Part shown: positions 1 to 5,241 of the stretch, in pieces
Layout of the letters: each line of letters begins with the position of its first letter
Position numbering within the stretch: position 1 is the first letter of the stretch
NCBI GenBank assembly: GCA_023489135.1
Contig: JAMDCE010000314.1
Location: 1-5,989 of the forward strand
Reading direction: 5' to 3'
DNA from: Chloroflexota bacterium
Lineage (GTDB): Bacteria > Chloroflexota > Chloroflexia > JAMDCE01
DNA: 5,989 bases
Notes under the pieces: model-generated
Database searches by the model: none
Told to the model about the DNA's origin: nothing
The model's input: only the letters and a program-made list of their open reading frames with translations
Position numbers and translations under genes: made by a program

Positions 1-2
1 CG

Positions 3-71
3 CTTGTGGAGGCTTTCATCACGTGCACTATCCCAGCTTATTTGATTCTCATTGACAAGTGGGCGTTGTAG
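3..71 (+). CDS. amiS: AmiS/UreI-family amide/urea channel, C-terminal end (5' truncated by window edge)
   Basis: Frame 3 is open from the window edge to TAG at 69-71 and gives 22 residues that start LVEAFIT, continue IPAYLILIDKW and end AL. The stretch is hydrophobic, like a last membrane helix ending just before a short polar tail. The pattern E-A/G-x-x-T-x-x-I-P-A-x-L with a terminal basic/aromatic tail matches, from memory, the C-terminus of Helicobacter UreI and of AmiS proteins, which are six-helix inner-membrane channels for urea or short amides. The context supports it: an aliphatic amidase starts 123 bases downstream on the same strand, and amiS and amiE are known operon partners in Pseudomonas. 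Only about a tenth of the expected protein is present, so the call rests on a short match plus synteny. An unrelated membrane protein remains possible. Confidence 0.68.
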   Translation, partial: LVEAFITCTIPAYLILIDKWAL

Positions 72-194
72 ATGGAAAGGAGGCAATCTGTAGCTAAGCA
101 AGGAACAATGGACCGTGATGTATGCCAGAGAAGGTTGGTTCTTGAGCTTGAAGGTGCATACTTGGCACACAGGTAAGGAAAGGAGAGCAAGAAA
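72..194 (+). promoter_or_regulatory. Leader between amiS-like end and amiE, with strong RBS and an orphan Shine-Dalgarno
   Basis: This 123-base gap contains the amidase ribosome binding site AGGAGA at 181-186, eight bases before the ATG, which fixes the amidase start. A second, even better Shine-Dalgarno (AAAGGAGG, 76-83) has no start codon at a usable distance: the only candidate, CTG at 88-90, is followed at once by TAG. Two micro-ORFs lie inside the gap: 108-176 (22 codons, preceded by AAGGA but only three bases away) and 118-198 (26 codons, whose TGA overlaps the amidase ATG as ATGA). I see no convincing -35/-10 pair, so cotranscription with the upstream channel gene is likely. Confidence 0.4.
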
Positions 195-1232
195 ATGAGA
201 CACGGGGATATTTCCTCGAGTAATGACTGCGTAGGCGTGGCGGTGGTAAACTACAAGATGCCTCGTTTCCACACAAAAAAAGAGATCATAGACAACTGCC
301 GCAACATAGCAGCTTACGCCGAAGGCCTGAAGATCGGGATACCCGGGATGGACCTGATAATATTCCCGGAATACAGTACCGAAGGAATTCTGTACGATGC
401 CAAAGAGTGTATGGAGCTTTCAGCAACCATCCCGGGGGAAGAGACAGAGGTCTTTGCCGAGTGTTGTAGGAGGAACAACATCTGGGGAGTGTTCTCTCTG
501 ACGGGAGAAAAACACGAGCAGCATCCTAAGTGTGTTCCTTACAACACGCTGATTCTGATGAATAACAAGGGGGAGATCGTCCAGCAATACAGAAAGATCA
601 TGCCCTGGTGCCCTATCGAGGGCTGGTACCCCGGGAGCCGCACTTTTGTCACCGAAGGACCCAAGGGTCTCAAGATTAGCCTGATCATCTGTGACGATGG
701 GAACTATCCCGAAATATGGCGCGATTGTGCCATGAGGGGAGCCGAATTGATCGTGCGATGCCAGGGTTACATGTACCCCGCCAAAGAACAGCAGAGAATG
801 ATGGCTACGTCTATGGCGTGGGCCAACAATGTCTATGTGGCCGTGGCCAATGCCACAGGGTTTGACGGCGTGTATACCTACTTCGGTCATTCGTGCATCG
901 TTGGCTTTGACGGCAGAGTGTTGGGAGAGTGTGGCACTGAAGAAATGGGAAATCAGTACGCTGAACTGTCGGTTAGTGCCATAAGGGATGCCAGGCAAAA
1001 CTGGCAATCGGAGAACCACCTCTTCAAGCTGCTGCATCGCGGGTATACTGGTAAGATCACCTCGGGAGAGGGTGCCAGGGGCGTTGACGAGTGCCCCTAC
1101 GAGTTCTATCGAACGTGGGTAACCGATCCAGAAAAGGCTAGAGAAAACGTCGAAACATTTACGAGAAAAACGGTAGGGGTTGCCGGGGTTCCTCTGGCCG
1201 AGGGCTACCCAGCCGAACTGAGAGTCCGTTAA
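195..1232 (+). CDS. amiE: Aliphatic amidase (acylamide amidohydrolase, EC 3.5.1.4)
   Basis: A cytoplasmic nitrilase-superfamily enzyme that hydrolyses short aliphatic amides such as acetamide to the carboxylic acid and ammonia, providing nitrogen and carbon. The 345 residues match the usual 345-348. The nitrilase catalytic set sits at the classical AmiE numbering: Glu59 in FPEYSTEG, Lys134 in YRKIMPW, Glu142 in IEGWYPG and Cys166 in [13 protein letters not shown]. The AmiE-specific C-terminal half is intact ([46 protein letters not shown]), which separates it from formamidase AmiF and from general nitrilases. The start at 195 is supported by AGGAGA at 181-186 and by alignment of [11 protein letters not shown] with known AmiE N-termini. 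Upstream lies a probable AmiS channel end; no amiR/amiC-type regulator is visible. Thirteen of 21 arginines use AGA/AGG, unlike the LCP gene nearby (5 of 24), a possible trace of transfer. Confidence 0.97.
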   Translation: MRHGDISSSNDCVGVAVVNYKMPRFHTKKEIIDNCRNIAAYAEGLKIGIPGMDLIIFPEYSTEGILYDAKECMELSATIPGEETEVFAECCRRNNIWGVFSLTGEKHEQHPKCVPYNTLILMNNKGEIVQQYRKIMPWCPIEGWYPGSRTFVTEGPKGLKISLIICDDGNYPEIWRDCAMRGAELIVRCQGYMYPAKEQQRMMATSMAWANNVYVAVANATGFDGVYTYFGHSCIVGFDGRVLGECGTEEMGNQYAELSVSAIRDARQNWQSENHLFKLLHRGYTGKITSGEGARGVDECPYEFYRTWVTDPEKARENVETFTRKTVGVAGVPLAEGYPAELRVR

Positions 1233-1274
1233 CTAACTGAGCGACACGAGGAAGTGAACAAGCGATCGAGACTA

Positions 1275-1320
1275 GTAAGCATTTCGGGGGGTCTTGATGA
1301 GGCCACCCCGAAATGCTTGC
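1275..1320 (+). terminator. Strong hairpin after amiE (terminator-like, no U tract)
   Basis: Two perfect 13-base arms (1277-1289 and 1306-1318) are reverse complements; the stem extends outward by a G-T wobble (1276/1319) and a G-C pair (1275/1320). It extends inward, after a bulged A, with four more pairs (1290-1293 with 1301-1304), leaving a seven-base loop. It begins 44 bases after the amidase stop, where a 3' end would be expected. No run of T follows on either strand, so it may be a non-canonical terminator or an exonuclease-blocking 3' stem rather than a standard intrinsic terminator. Confidence 0.6.
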
Positions 1321-1502
1321 TGCGAGTAAATCAGGGGCACTCGTGGAACAGGGTCGAGAGTCGGCTACATTGTATCCTCAGTTTTATCGGTAGATCCAAG
1401 CTCAGATCATCACCCACTGAGTGAACGCTTTACCCTCCAGTTCATGGATTCAAGCTAAGGGTGGACTAGGTAAGGGTGGACTGTGACTTCTTAGGGAAAA
1501 GG
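1321..1502. other. Non-coding stretch with a 12-bp tandem repeat
   Basis: No credible ORF or RNA gene is seen here. The only clear structure is a direct repeat: TAAGGGTGGACT occurs at 1456-1467 and again at 1471-1482, a 15-base period with three bases between copies. This could be a paired binding site for a regulator or simple slippage. Nothing else in the segment stands out. Confidence 0.4.
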
Positions 1503-1625
1503 GGCGCACCTGCCGTCCCGGTGTGGCCTTGAGGAGCCACACGGTATGCTTGATCCCGAAACTCGAGAGCGGTGGGAGTAGTTCGAGGAGGATCGCAGGG
1601 CGGTGCCAGTTCGCGGGGCATTTTT
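1503..1625 (+). ncRNA. Candidate structured RNA or attenuator, family not recognised
   Basis: The segment folds on paper into an interrupted outer helix: 1503-1504 with 1606-1607, 1507-1510 with 1602-1605, 1512-1514 with 1599-1601, and 1515-1518 with 1590-1593. It encloses a perfect 7-bp hairpin (GTGTGGC 1521-1527 with GCCACAC 1536-1542) and a 5-bp hairpin (CTCGA 1562-1566 with TCGAG 1583-1587). The 3' strand of the outer helix (TGCC 1604-1607) can alternatively pair with GGCA at 1617-1620, directly followed by TTTTT at 1621-1625, which is a short terminator. Such mutually exclusive pairing is typical of attenuators and riboswitches, and could equally be the 3' end of an independent small RNA. 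It does not match any riboswitch, SRP, 6S, tmRNA or RNase P signature I know. Pairing was found by eye and not scored. Confidence 0.3.
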
Positions 1626-1639
1626 AGGTTGACACTGTT

Positions 1640-1670
1640 TTAACAGGGGCTTGCCAAGGTATGATAAAAT
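1640..1670 (+). promoter_or_regulatory. Possible promoter for the 103-residue gene
   Basis: TTAACA at 1640-1645 (5 of 6 to the -35 consensus) and TAAAAT at 1665-1670 (5 of 6 to the -10) are separated by 19 bases, slightly long. An overlapping TATGAT at 1660-1665 is an alternative -10 with a 14-base gap, which is too short. A start near 1677 would give a leader of about 76 bases before the ATG at 1753. The AT-rich patch stands out from the GC-rich surroundings. The call is plausible but weak. Confidence 0.35.
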
Positions 1671-1673
1671 ACC

Positions 1674-1693
1674 CTCAGTGAACTTTCATTGAG
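1674..1693 (+). promoter_or_regulatory. 20-bp dyad just after the -10 (operator or 5' hairpin)
   Basis: CTCAGTGAA (1674-1682) faces TTCATTGAG (1685-1693) across two bases, and 16 of 20 positions are symmetric. It begins four bases after the putative -10 hexamer, so it covers the expected transcription start. That position suits a repressor operator; as RNA it would form a hairpin at the extreme 5' end. A second short hairpin, TGAGC (1690-1694) with GCTCA (1699-1703), overlaps it and would compete. Confidence 0.35.
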
Positions 1694-1752
1694 CCCTTGC
1701 TCATCGAACTAACGGGCGTCGAGTGGATGGCAAGGGGCGAGGAGGATTCGTT

Positions 1753-2064
1753 ATGGCAGAAAGTTCAGCGTTGGTTCGTATCAGGGCCCTGGTAGATGCG
1801 CCAGATATGCATCCGGCGGAGAAAGAGCTGCGCATCCTTTGTCGCACCACGCGTGGTGAGGGGCCCTGCCCTGGCCCTCTTTCCATTATGGTGGAATTCC
1901 TGCGGTTCGCCGATCCGGGCACCGCGCTGGCCATTCAAGCCCTGGCCGACGATGCACCTTACCCCATTAAAGTGCGGTTGAACCGGATCGAAGAGCAATT
2001 GGGATCTGAGTGGGCTCTCAACGTGCTCCGGGATGAGGTGGAAAGGGCCAGGATCCTGAATTAG
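1753..2064 (+). CDS. Hypothetical protein, 103 residues, function unknown
   Basis: I do not recognise this protein. The ATG at 1753 is preferred over an in-frame GTG at 1723 because AGGAGG (1740-1745) lies seven bases before it, an ideal ribosome binding site. The protein is soluble, with no signal peptide or membrane segment. It looks helical, with a charged Glu/Arg-rich C-terminal helix (RLNRIEEQLGSEWALNVLRD) and a central loop rich in Gly/Pro/Cys (TTRGEGPCPGPLS), which contains one of its two cysteines (the other is in RILCRTTR just before). The clear RBS, the length and the absence of a competing gene support it being real. It follows a foldable segment and a dyad that may regulate it. 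It converges on the LCP gene with 21 bp between stops and no obvious shared terminator. Confidence 0.72.
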   Translation: MAESSALVRIRALVDAPDMHPAEKELRILCRTTRGEGPCPGPLSIMVEFLRFADPGTALAIQALADDAPYPIKVRLNRIEEQLGSEWALNVLRDEVERARILN

Positions 2065-2085
2065 GGTTCCGTCCGGCGCGACAGT

Positions 2086-3105
2086 CTATTCAGTTTTCTT
2101 CTCCTCAAGCTGTCCTTGCACGTACCGCTGCAGTCCATCCCAGTCCCCGTTTCTGGGCTGAAGGATAAACTCCCCGTCCGGCGCTGTTGCGCTTTCCAGG
2201 GCATTGCTGTCATCCAGCACGATCTGCCGGCCGTTGGAAAGATCCAGGGTCCTGAGCAAGTTAGCCAGATCGAGTGGAGACAGATTCGTGTAGATATTCT
2301 GCGATAAGGCATCCATCACCCCGAACGAGCGTGGCCAGGAAACCGGGCTCTTGGCCGAACGCAATATGGCCAGGATCAGTCTCTGCTGGCGCCGCGAACG
2401 CGCGAAATCGGTGCCTTCCTTGGGATCGTCCGAATAGCGGGCGCGGGCATAGCGGATCGCCTGTTCTCCATTCATGTGCTGTCGACCAGCCTCGAAGCTG
2501 ACCGTTATCCAGCTTGCGTCGATGTTGGGGTCGTCGTTGGCCGGATAGTTGGCGGAGAAAGCCTGCTCCACGTCCACGTCCACACCTCCCAGGGCATCGA
2601 CCAGTTGCCGGAATCCCTGGAAATCGATGGTTAGCCAGTAGTTAACTGGCATTCCCAATATCTGGCTGGCCTTTAGCGCCGCCATTTCTCCCCCACCCTT
2701 GGATCCTCCCTGGCTTCGTCCATAGGAATAGGCCGAGTTGATCTTGCCGTAGCTGCCAGAATCCGGGGGTATCTGGACCCAGAGATCGCGCGGAATGGAG
2801 ATTTCGGTGGTCTTACCATCTTTCCGGTTCAGGCTTAACACCAGCATTGAGTCGGTCAGGTAAGCGCCAGGGTGCTCCCCCCCTCCGTACCCGAGAACCA
2901 GCACGTTCGCCCGCTGGCTATCGCCGCCTCCGAAAACCAGGCTCGTGGAGAGCGGGGACTGAGTCGAGATAGCGTTGGCAAACGTCGCCGCTTTCCACGC
3001 AACGAGAACGGCCACGGCCAACACTGCTAGGATAGGCAGAAGCGCTATGGTCCTGACAAGACGCCGAGGTCTAGGCTGAGGGCTTTGTTTGGAGCGATTC
3101 ACCAA
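2086..3105 (-). CDS. LytR-CpsA-Psr (LCP) family cell-wall polymer ligase
   Basis: A membrane-anchored protein of the LCP family, whose members transfer lipid-linked glycopolymers (teichoic acids, arabinogalactan, capsule) to peptidoglycan outside the membrane. Residues 1-18 are basic and cytoplasmic, about 19-37 form one membrane helix, and the rest is the extracytoplasmic LCP domain. Family landmarks appear in order: NVLVLGYGGG (67-76), TDSMLVLSLNR (84-94) with the metal/phosphate Asp, IPRDLWVQIP (104-113) with the conserved Arg-Asp, KINSAYSYG (121-129), GGVDVDVE (173-180), and YARARYSDDP through FARSRRQQRLI (219-244) with the pyrophosphate-binding arginines. The 339 residues are normal length, with no C-terminal LytR_C domain. 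The start is TTG at 3105 or GTG at 3102; neither has a good Shine-Dalgarno and a TAG upstream excludes longer versions. A promoter lies about 60 bases upstream, so it is probably monocistronic. Its exact polymer substrate cannot be read from sequence. Confidence 0.93.
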   Translation of the reverse strand: MVNRSKQSPQPRPRRLVRTIALLPILAVLAVAVLVAWKAATFANAISTQSPLSTSLVFGGGDSQRANVLVLGYGGGEHPGAYLTDSMLVLSLNRKDGKTTEISIPRDLWVQIPPDSGSYGKINSAYSYGRSQGGSKGGGEMAALKASQILGMPVNYWLTIDFQGFRQLVDALGGVDVDVEQAFSANYPANDDPNIDASWITVSFEAGRQHMNGEQAIRYARARYSDDPKEGTDFARSRRQQRLILAILRSAKSPVSWPRSFGVMDALSQNIYTNLSPLDLANLLRTLDLSNGRQIVLDDSNALESATAPDGEFILQPRNGDWDGLQRYVQGQLEEKKTE

Positions 3106-3167
3106 TAGTAAAACTCGGGCCCGCTATCTGCGAAACAAACATCACACGGATTCTGCAAAGTGTTGTC

Positions 3168-3197
3168 ATAATACACCGTCCCGAGGTTGCGTCGCAA
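3168..3197 (-). promoter_or_regulatory. Sigma-70-type promoter for the LCP gene
   Basis: On the minus strand, TTGCGA (3197-3192; 4 of 6 to the -35 consensus) and TATTAT (3173-3168; 5 of 6 to the -10) are separated by 18 bases. Transcription would begin near 3161 and leave a leader of about 56 bases before the start codon. It lies in the gap between the ABC operon and the LCP gene, as expected if LCP is transcribed separately. Confidence 0.55.
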
Positions 3198-3220
3198 GGT
3201 CGACACGTTGCCGGATTTTC

Positions 3221-3303
3221 GTCCCTAAGCACGCGAGAGCGGCCCTCCCGGAGGTTTCCCCTCTGGAAGGATGACGATTCCTCAGCGTTTCCAAGTTAGG
3301 GAC
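3221..3303. other. 83-bp imperfect palindrome between the ABC operon and LCP gene
   Basis: Outer arms GTCCCTAA (3221-3228) and TTAGGGAC (3296-3303) are exact inverted repeats. After an internal loop of 2 and 7 bases come ACGCGAG (3231-3237) and CTCAGCGT (3281-3288), which pair over seven positions with one bulged A. Inside is a hairpin, CCGGAGG (3248-3254) with CCTCTGG (3260-3266; one G-T wobble), extended past one mismatch by 3244-3246 with 3268-3270. It starts 57 bases after the ATPase stop on the minus strand and could be the 3' structure of that operon, but no T-run follows on either strand. Box-spacer-box-with-extra-base-terminal-loop resembles an integron attC site; see findings. Function is unknown. 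Confidence 0.45.
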
Positions 3304-3359
3304 AGAGACCTACGGAGTAACGCCCGAGTAAGAACCAGGAGGTCACTAGAGAATCGAGG

Positions 3360-4076
3360 CTAGGGGCCAACGGTGACGAAGCGGGCTGCGGCTTGCTTCT
3401 CAGGGCCATTTGACATCGTTAACACGATCTTGCCGTGATCCAGTTTGACCAAACGATCGGCCACAGCTCCGACCTCAGGATCGTGGGTGACCATCACGAT
3501 GGTTCGCCCTTCAGCACGCATATGTCGAAGTAGATCGATGACGATGTCCTCGTTGGCTTTATCCAGATTGCCCGTGGGCTCATCGGCCAGGATCATCTTG
3601 GGCTGATTGATCAGCGCTCGGGCAATGCAGACTCGCTGCTGCTCCCCGCCTGAAAGCTGAGAGGGAAGGTGATCAAGCCGATCTCCCAGTCCCACCTTCT
3701 CTAACGCCTTCCGGGCATCAGTCTCGTCCACGATGCTGTGGAAGTATTGGGCCAGCATGACGTTTTCGAGGGCGGTGAGGTATGGTACCAGGTAGAATTG
3801 CTGAAAGATCAGGCCGATAGTCTCCCGCCGAAATCGAGTCAACTCTATCTCCGTTAGCTGGGTAACATCCGTGCCGTCTACCGCCAGAACACCGTCACTA
3901 GGCTTGTCGAGACAGCTAATGATGTTAAGTAAGGTCGTCTTGCCAGAGCCCGATGGGCCCATTATGCTCACCCACTCACCGTCACTTATGGACAGATTGA
4001 TCTGATCAAGGGCGCAGGTCCCGTCGCTGTAGAACTTGGTAAGACCTCTCGCCTCAATTATCGTCTTCTCACTCAC
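3360..4076 (-). CDS. ABC transporter ATP-binding protein, MacB/LolD/FtsE type
   Basis: This is the cytoplasmic ATPase that drives the FtsX-like permeases encoded directly upstream. All nucleotide-binding motifs are intact in the 238 residues: Walker A GPSGSGKT (40-47), Q-loop in IFQQF (90-94), signature LSGGEQQR (141-148), Walker B MILADEPTG (161-169), D-loop NLDK (170-173) and the switch His198 in VTHDP. The motif order and the LTALENV segment after the Q-loop place it in the MacB/LolD group, which powers mechanotransmission or lipoprotein-type exporters rather than importers. Start is GTG at 4076, three bases after the upstream stop, with AGAGGTGA (4091-4084) seven bases before it. The C-terminus carries about 20 extra residues after the last ABC strand (KQAAARFVTVGP), unremarkable for the group. 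The substrate cannot be deduced from this subunit. Confidence 0.95.
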   Translation of the reverse strand: MSEKTIIEARGLTKFYSDGTCALDQINLSISDGEWVSIMGPSGSGKTTLLNIISCLDKPSDGVLAVDGTDVTQLTEIELTRFRRETIGLIFQQFYLVPYLTALENVMLAQYFHSIVDETDARKALEKVGLGDRLDHLPSQLSGGEQQRVCIARALINQPKMILADEPTGNLDKANEDIVIDLLRHMRAEGRTIVMVTHDPEVGAVADRLVKLDHGKIVLTMSNGPEKQAAARFVTVGP

Positions 4077-4079
4077 CTT

Positions 4080-5240
4080 TCACTCACCTCTCAGAGTAAA
4101 TATAGGATCGATGGACACTGCACGTCTGACGGGGATAATGCTGGCCAGCAAAGCCACAGCGAGGGCGATGCCCAGGGTGGCGGGGATGGCGAGCCACCTA
4201 GGAGAAACGGACGAACCGAAGACCGTCCAACCAATCAGTTGCGCCAGCACCATGCCGATGCCGTAACCCAGCACTCCCCCCAGAAGGCCGACCGCCGCAG
4301 CCTCACCCAAGAAAATAGCCGCTATCCGCTGTTTTCGCGCTCCCAAGGACTTCATCAGGCCGATTTCCTTCGTTCGTTCCAACACGCTGGTCGTCATCGT
4401 GCTTCCCACGGCCAAGCCAGCGGCGATTAGCACAAGGACAGCCACTAGCCCCATCAGAAGCCGGATCTTGTCCAGAATTGTTGCTTCAGCCTCGGCAATC
4501 TGTCCCACGGGTTTAGCCGCAGATCCCGGGATTCTCTTCTCGATATCCGACGCGATGTTCTCCAAGGGGCGTCTGTTAACCATTGCGCTGATCTGCACGG
4601 CCCCAACCCTTCCAGGCTTGTCCAGAAGGCTTTGAGCAGTGACGAGTGGGACGAAGACCTGGTTATCCTCTTGTCCACCGGTCTCCACGAGGCCTTTGAC
4701 TACCAGATCCTTAGCGTTAGGCCCTGATCGCATAGAGAGTTTGTCGCCGGGTTGGAGTTTCAGTCTAGCGGCCGCGTTTACGCCGATCATTGTGGCACTC
4801 GGGTCGTTATTTACCGCCCACTGTCCGGTTACCTTCCACCAAGGGCTGATCTGTTGGACCCGGTCGAACCAGACACCTGCGAGAACGAGCCGCTGCCCCT
4901 GTGCCTCGACTATACCATGGAGATAGGGGGCATAATTGACGATATCTTGGCCGGTCTCCCCCGTTTGTAGGACGGCCAGATCTCTCTCGGAGAGGTAGCG
5001 CTCTTCTTTAACATCGCCAAACTCCATTCCTCCGAGGCCTGTCTCAGCCATAGCCGCTTTCGGAGTCAGGGTGATATTGGCGCCGTAAGCCCGCAGTTCC
5101 TTTCCTGCTTTGCTGCCAGTGTCCAAGGACAGGCTGGTGAGAGCAGCCACGAGCGAAGCGCCAAGGAGCACCGCCAGAATGGCAACAAGAACGCGCGACC
5201 GTCTGTTCTTCAGCGATTTCAGAAGAATCCGGGCGAACAT
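4080..5240 (-). CDS. FtsX-like ABC transporter permease (second of pair)
   Basis: A membrane subunit of a MacB-type (type VII) ABC transporter, 386 residues and complete. The topology is typical: one N-terminal helix (about 17-37), a large periplasmic/extracellular MacB-like domain (about 38-258), then three helices (about 260-282, 307-337, 349-371) of the FtsX domain with the coupling motif ERTKEIGLMKSLGA (288-301). The N-terminal motif KSLKNRRSRVLVAILAV followed by KELRAYGANITLTP recalls, from memory, permeases located beside P19/FTR1-type or FetMP iron-uptake genes. It is a paralogue of the gene just upstream: both have AKP-x-x-QI-x-EAE, EIGLMK-x-x-GA and SSVS. They probably form a heterodimer, as LolC/LolE do. 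ATG at 5240 has AAAGGGA eight or so bases upstream; the gap to the upstream stop is one base (TAAAATG), and the ATPase follows after three bases, so translational coupling is likely. Confidence 0.9.
   Translation of the reverse strand: MFARILLKSLKNRRSRVLVAILAVLLGASLVAALTSLSLDTGSKAGKELRAYGANITLTPKAAMAETGLGGMEFGDVKEERYLSERDLAVLQTGETGQDIVNYAPYLHGIVEAQGQRLVLAGVWFDRVQQISPWWKVTGQWAVNNDPSATMIGVNAAARLKLQPGDKLSMRSGPNAKDLVVKGLVETGGQEDNQVFVPLVTAQSLLDKPGRVGAVQISAMVNRRPLENIASDIEKRIPGSAAKPVGQIAEAEATILDKIRLLMGLVAVLVLIAAGLAVGSTMTTSVLERTKEIGLMKSLGARKQRIAAIFLGEAAAVGLLGGVLGYGIGMVLAQLIGWTVFGSSVSPRWLAIPATLGIALAVALLASIIPVRRAVSIDPIFTLRGE
4084..4091 (-). promoter_or_regulatory. RBS of the ATPase gene inside the permease 3' end
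   Basis: AGAGGTGA on the minus strand matches 7 of 8 bases of the ideal Shine-Dalgarno and lies seven bases before the GTG at 4076. It sits within the last codons of the permease gene, so the terminating ribosome covers it, consistent with coupled translation. Confidence 0.7.
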
Positions 5241-5241
5241 T

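Noticed and set aside
52..57. TTGACA, a perfect -35 hexamer
   Set aside because: It falls inside the coding tail of the amiS-like gene and no -10-like sequence occurs 15-19 bases downstream.
94..276. Minus-strand 60-codon open frame over the amidase start
   Set aside because: Low-complexity, Ser/Pro/Cys-rich translation, no ribosome binding site seen, and it overlaps both the leader and the start of amiE.
420..1037. Long open frame of 205 codons on the minus strand
   Set aside because: It lies fully opposite the amidase, whose family identity is certain; it has no recognisable domain and arises from the codon structure of the real gene.
1597..1619. T-box-like sequence (AGGGCGGTGCC followed by CGCGGGG)
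   Set aside because: The invariant UGGN is changed to CGGT, the match to AGGGUGGNACCGCG is interrupted, no specifier stem is evident, and the downstream gene is not an aminoacyl-tRNA synthetase or amino-acid gene.
1501..1620. SRP RNA, tmRNA, 6S or tRNA gene
   Set aside because: It lacks the GGAA-loop SRP core, a tRNA-like acceptor/T-arm, tmRNA ends and the length and bubble of 6S RNA; only generic pairing is visible.
1629..1634. TTGACA as the -35 for the 103-residue gene
   Set aside because: The nearest -10-like sequence (TATGAT at 1660) is 25 bases away, too far; TTAACA at 1640 is a better spaced, though still weak, partner for TAAAAT.
1635..1646. CTGTTTTAACAG as a LexA box
   Set aside because: The arms are separated by four bases where the proteobacterial LexA site needs eight between CTGT and ACAG, and no SOS-type gene follows.
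2061..2312. Minus-strand open frame of 83 codons
   Set aside because: It overlaps the LCP gene in another frame on the same strand and has no family features.
4399..4970. Several plus-strand and alternate-frame open frames across the permease genes
   Set aside because: They are frame shadows of clearly identified permeases, with no ribosome binding sites or domains.
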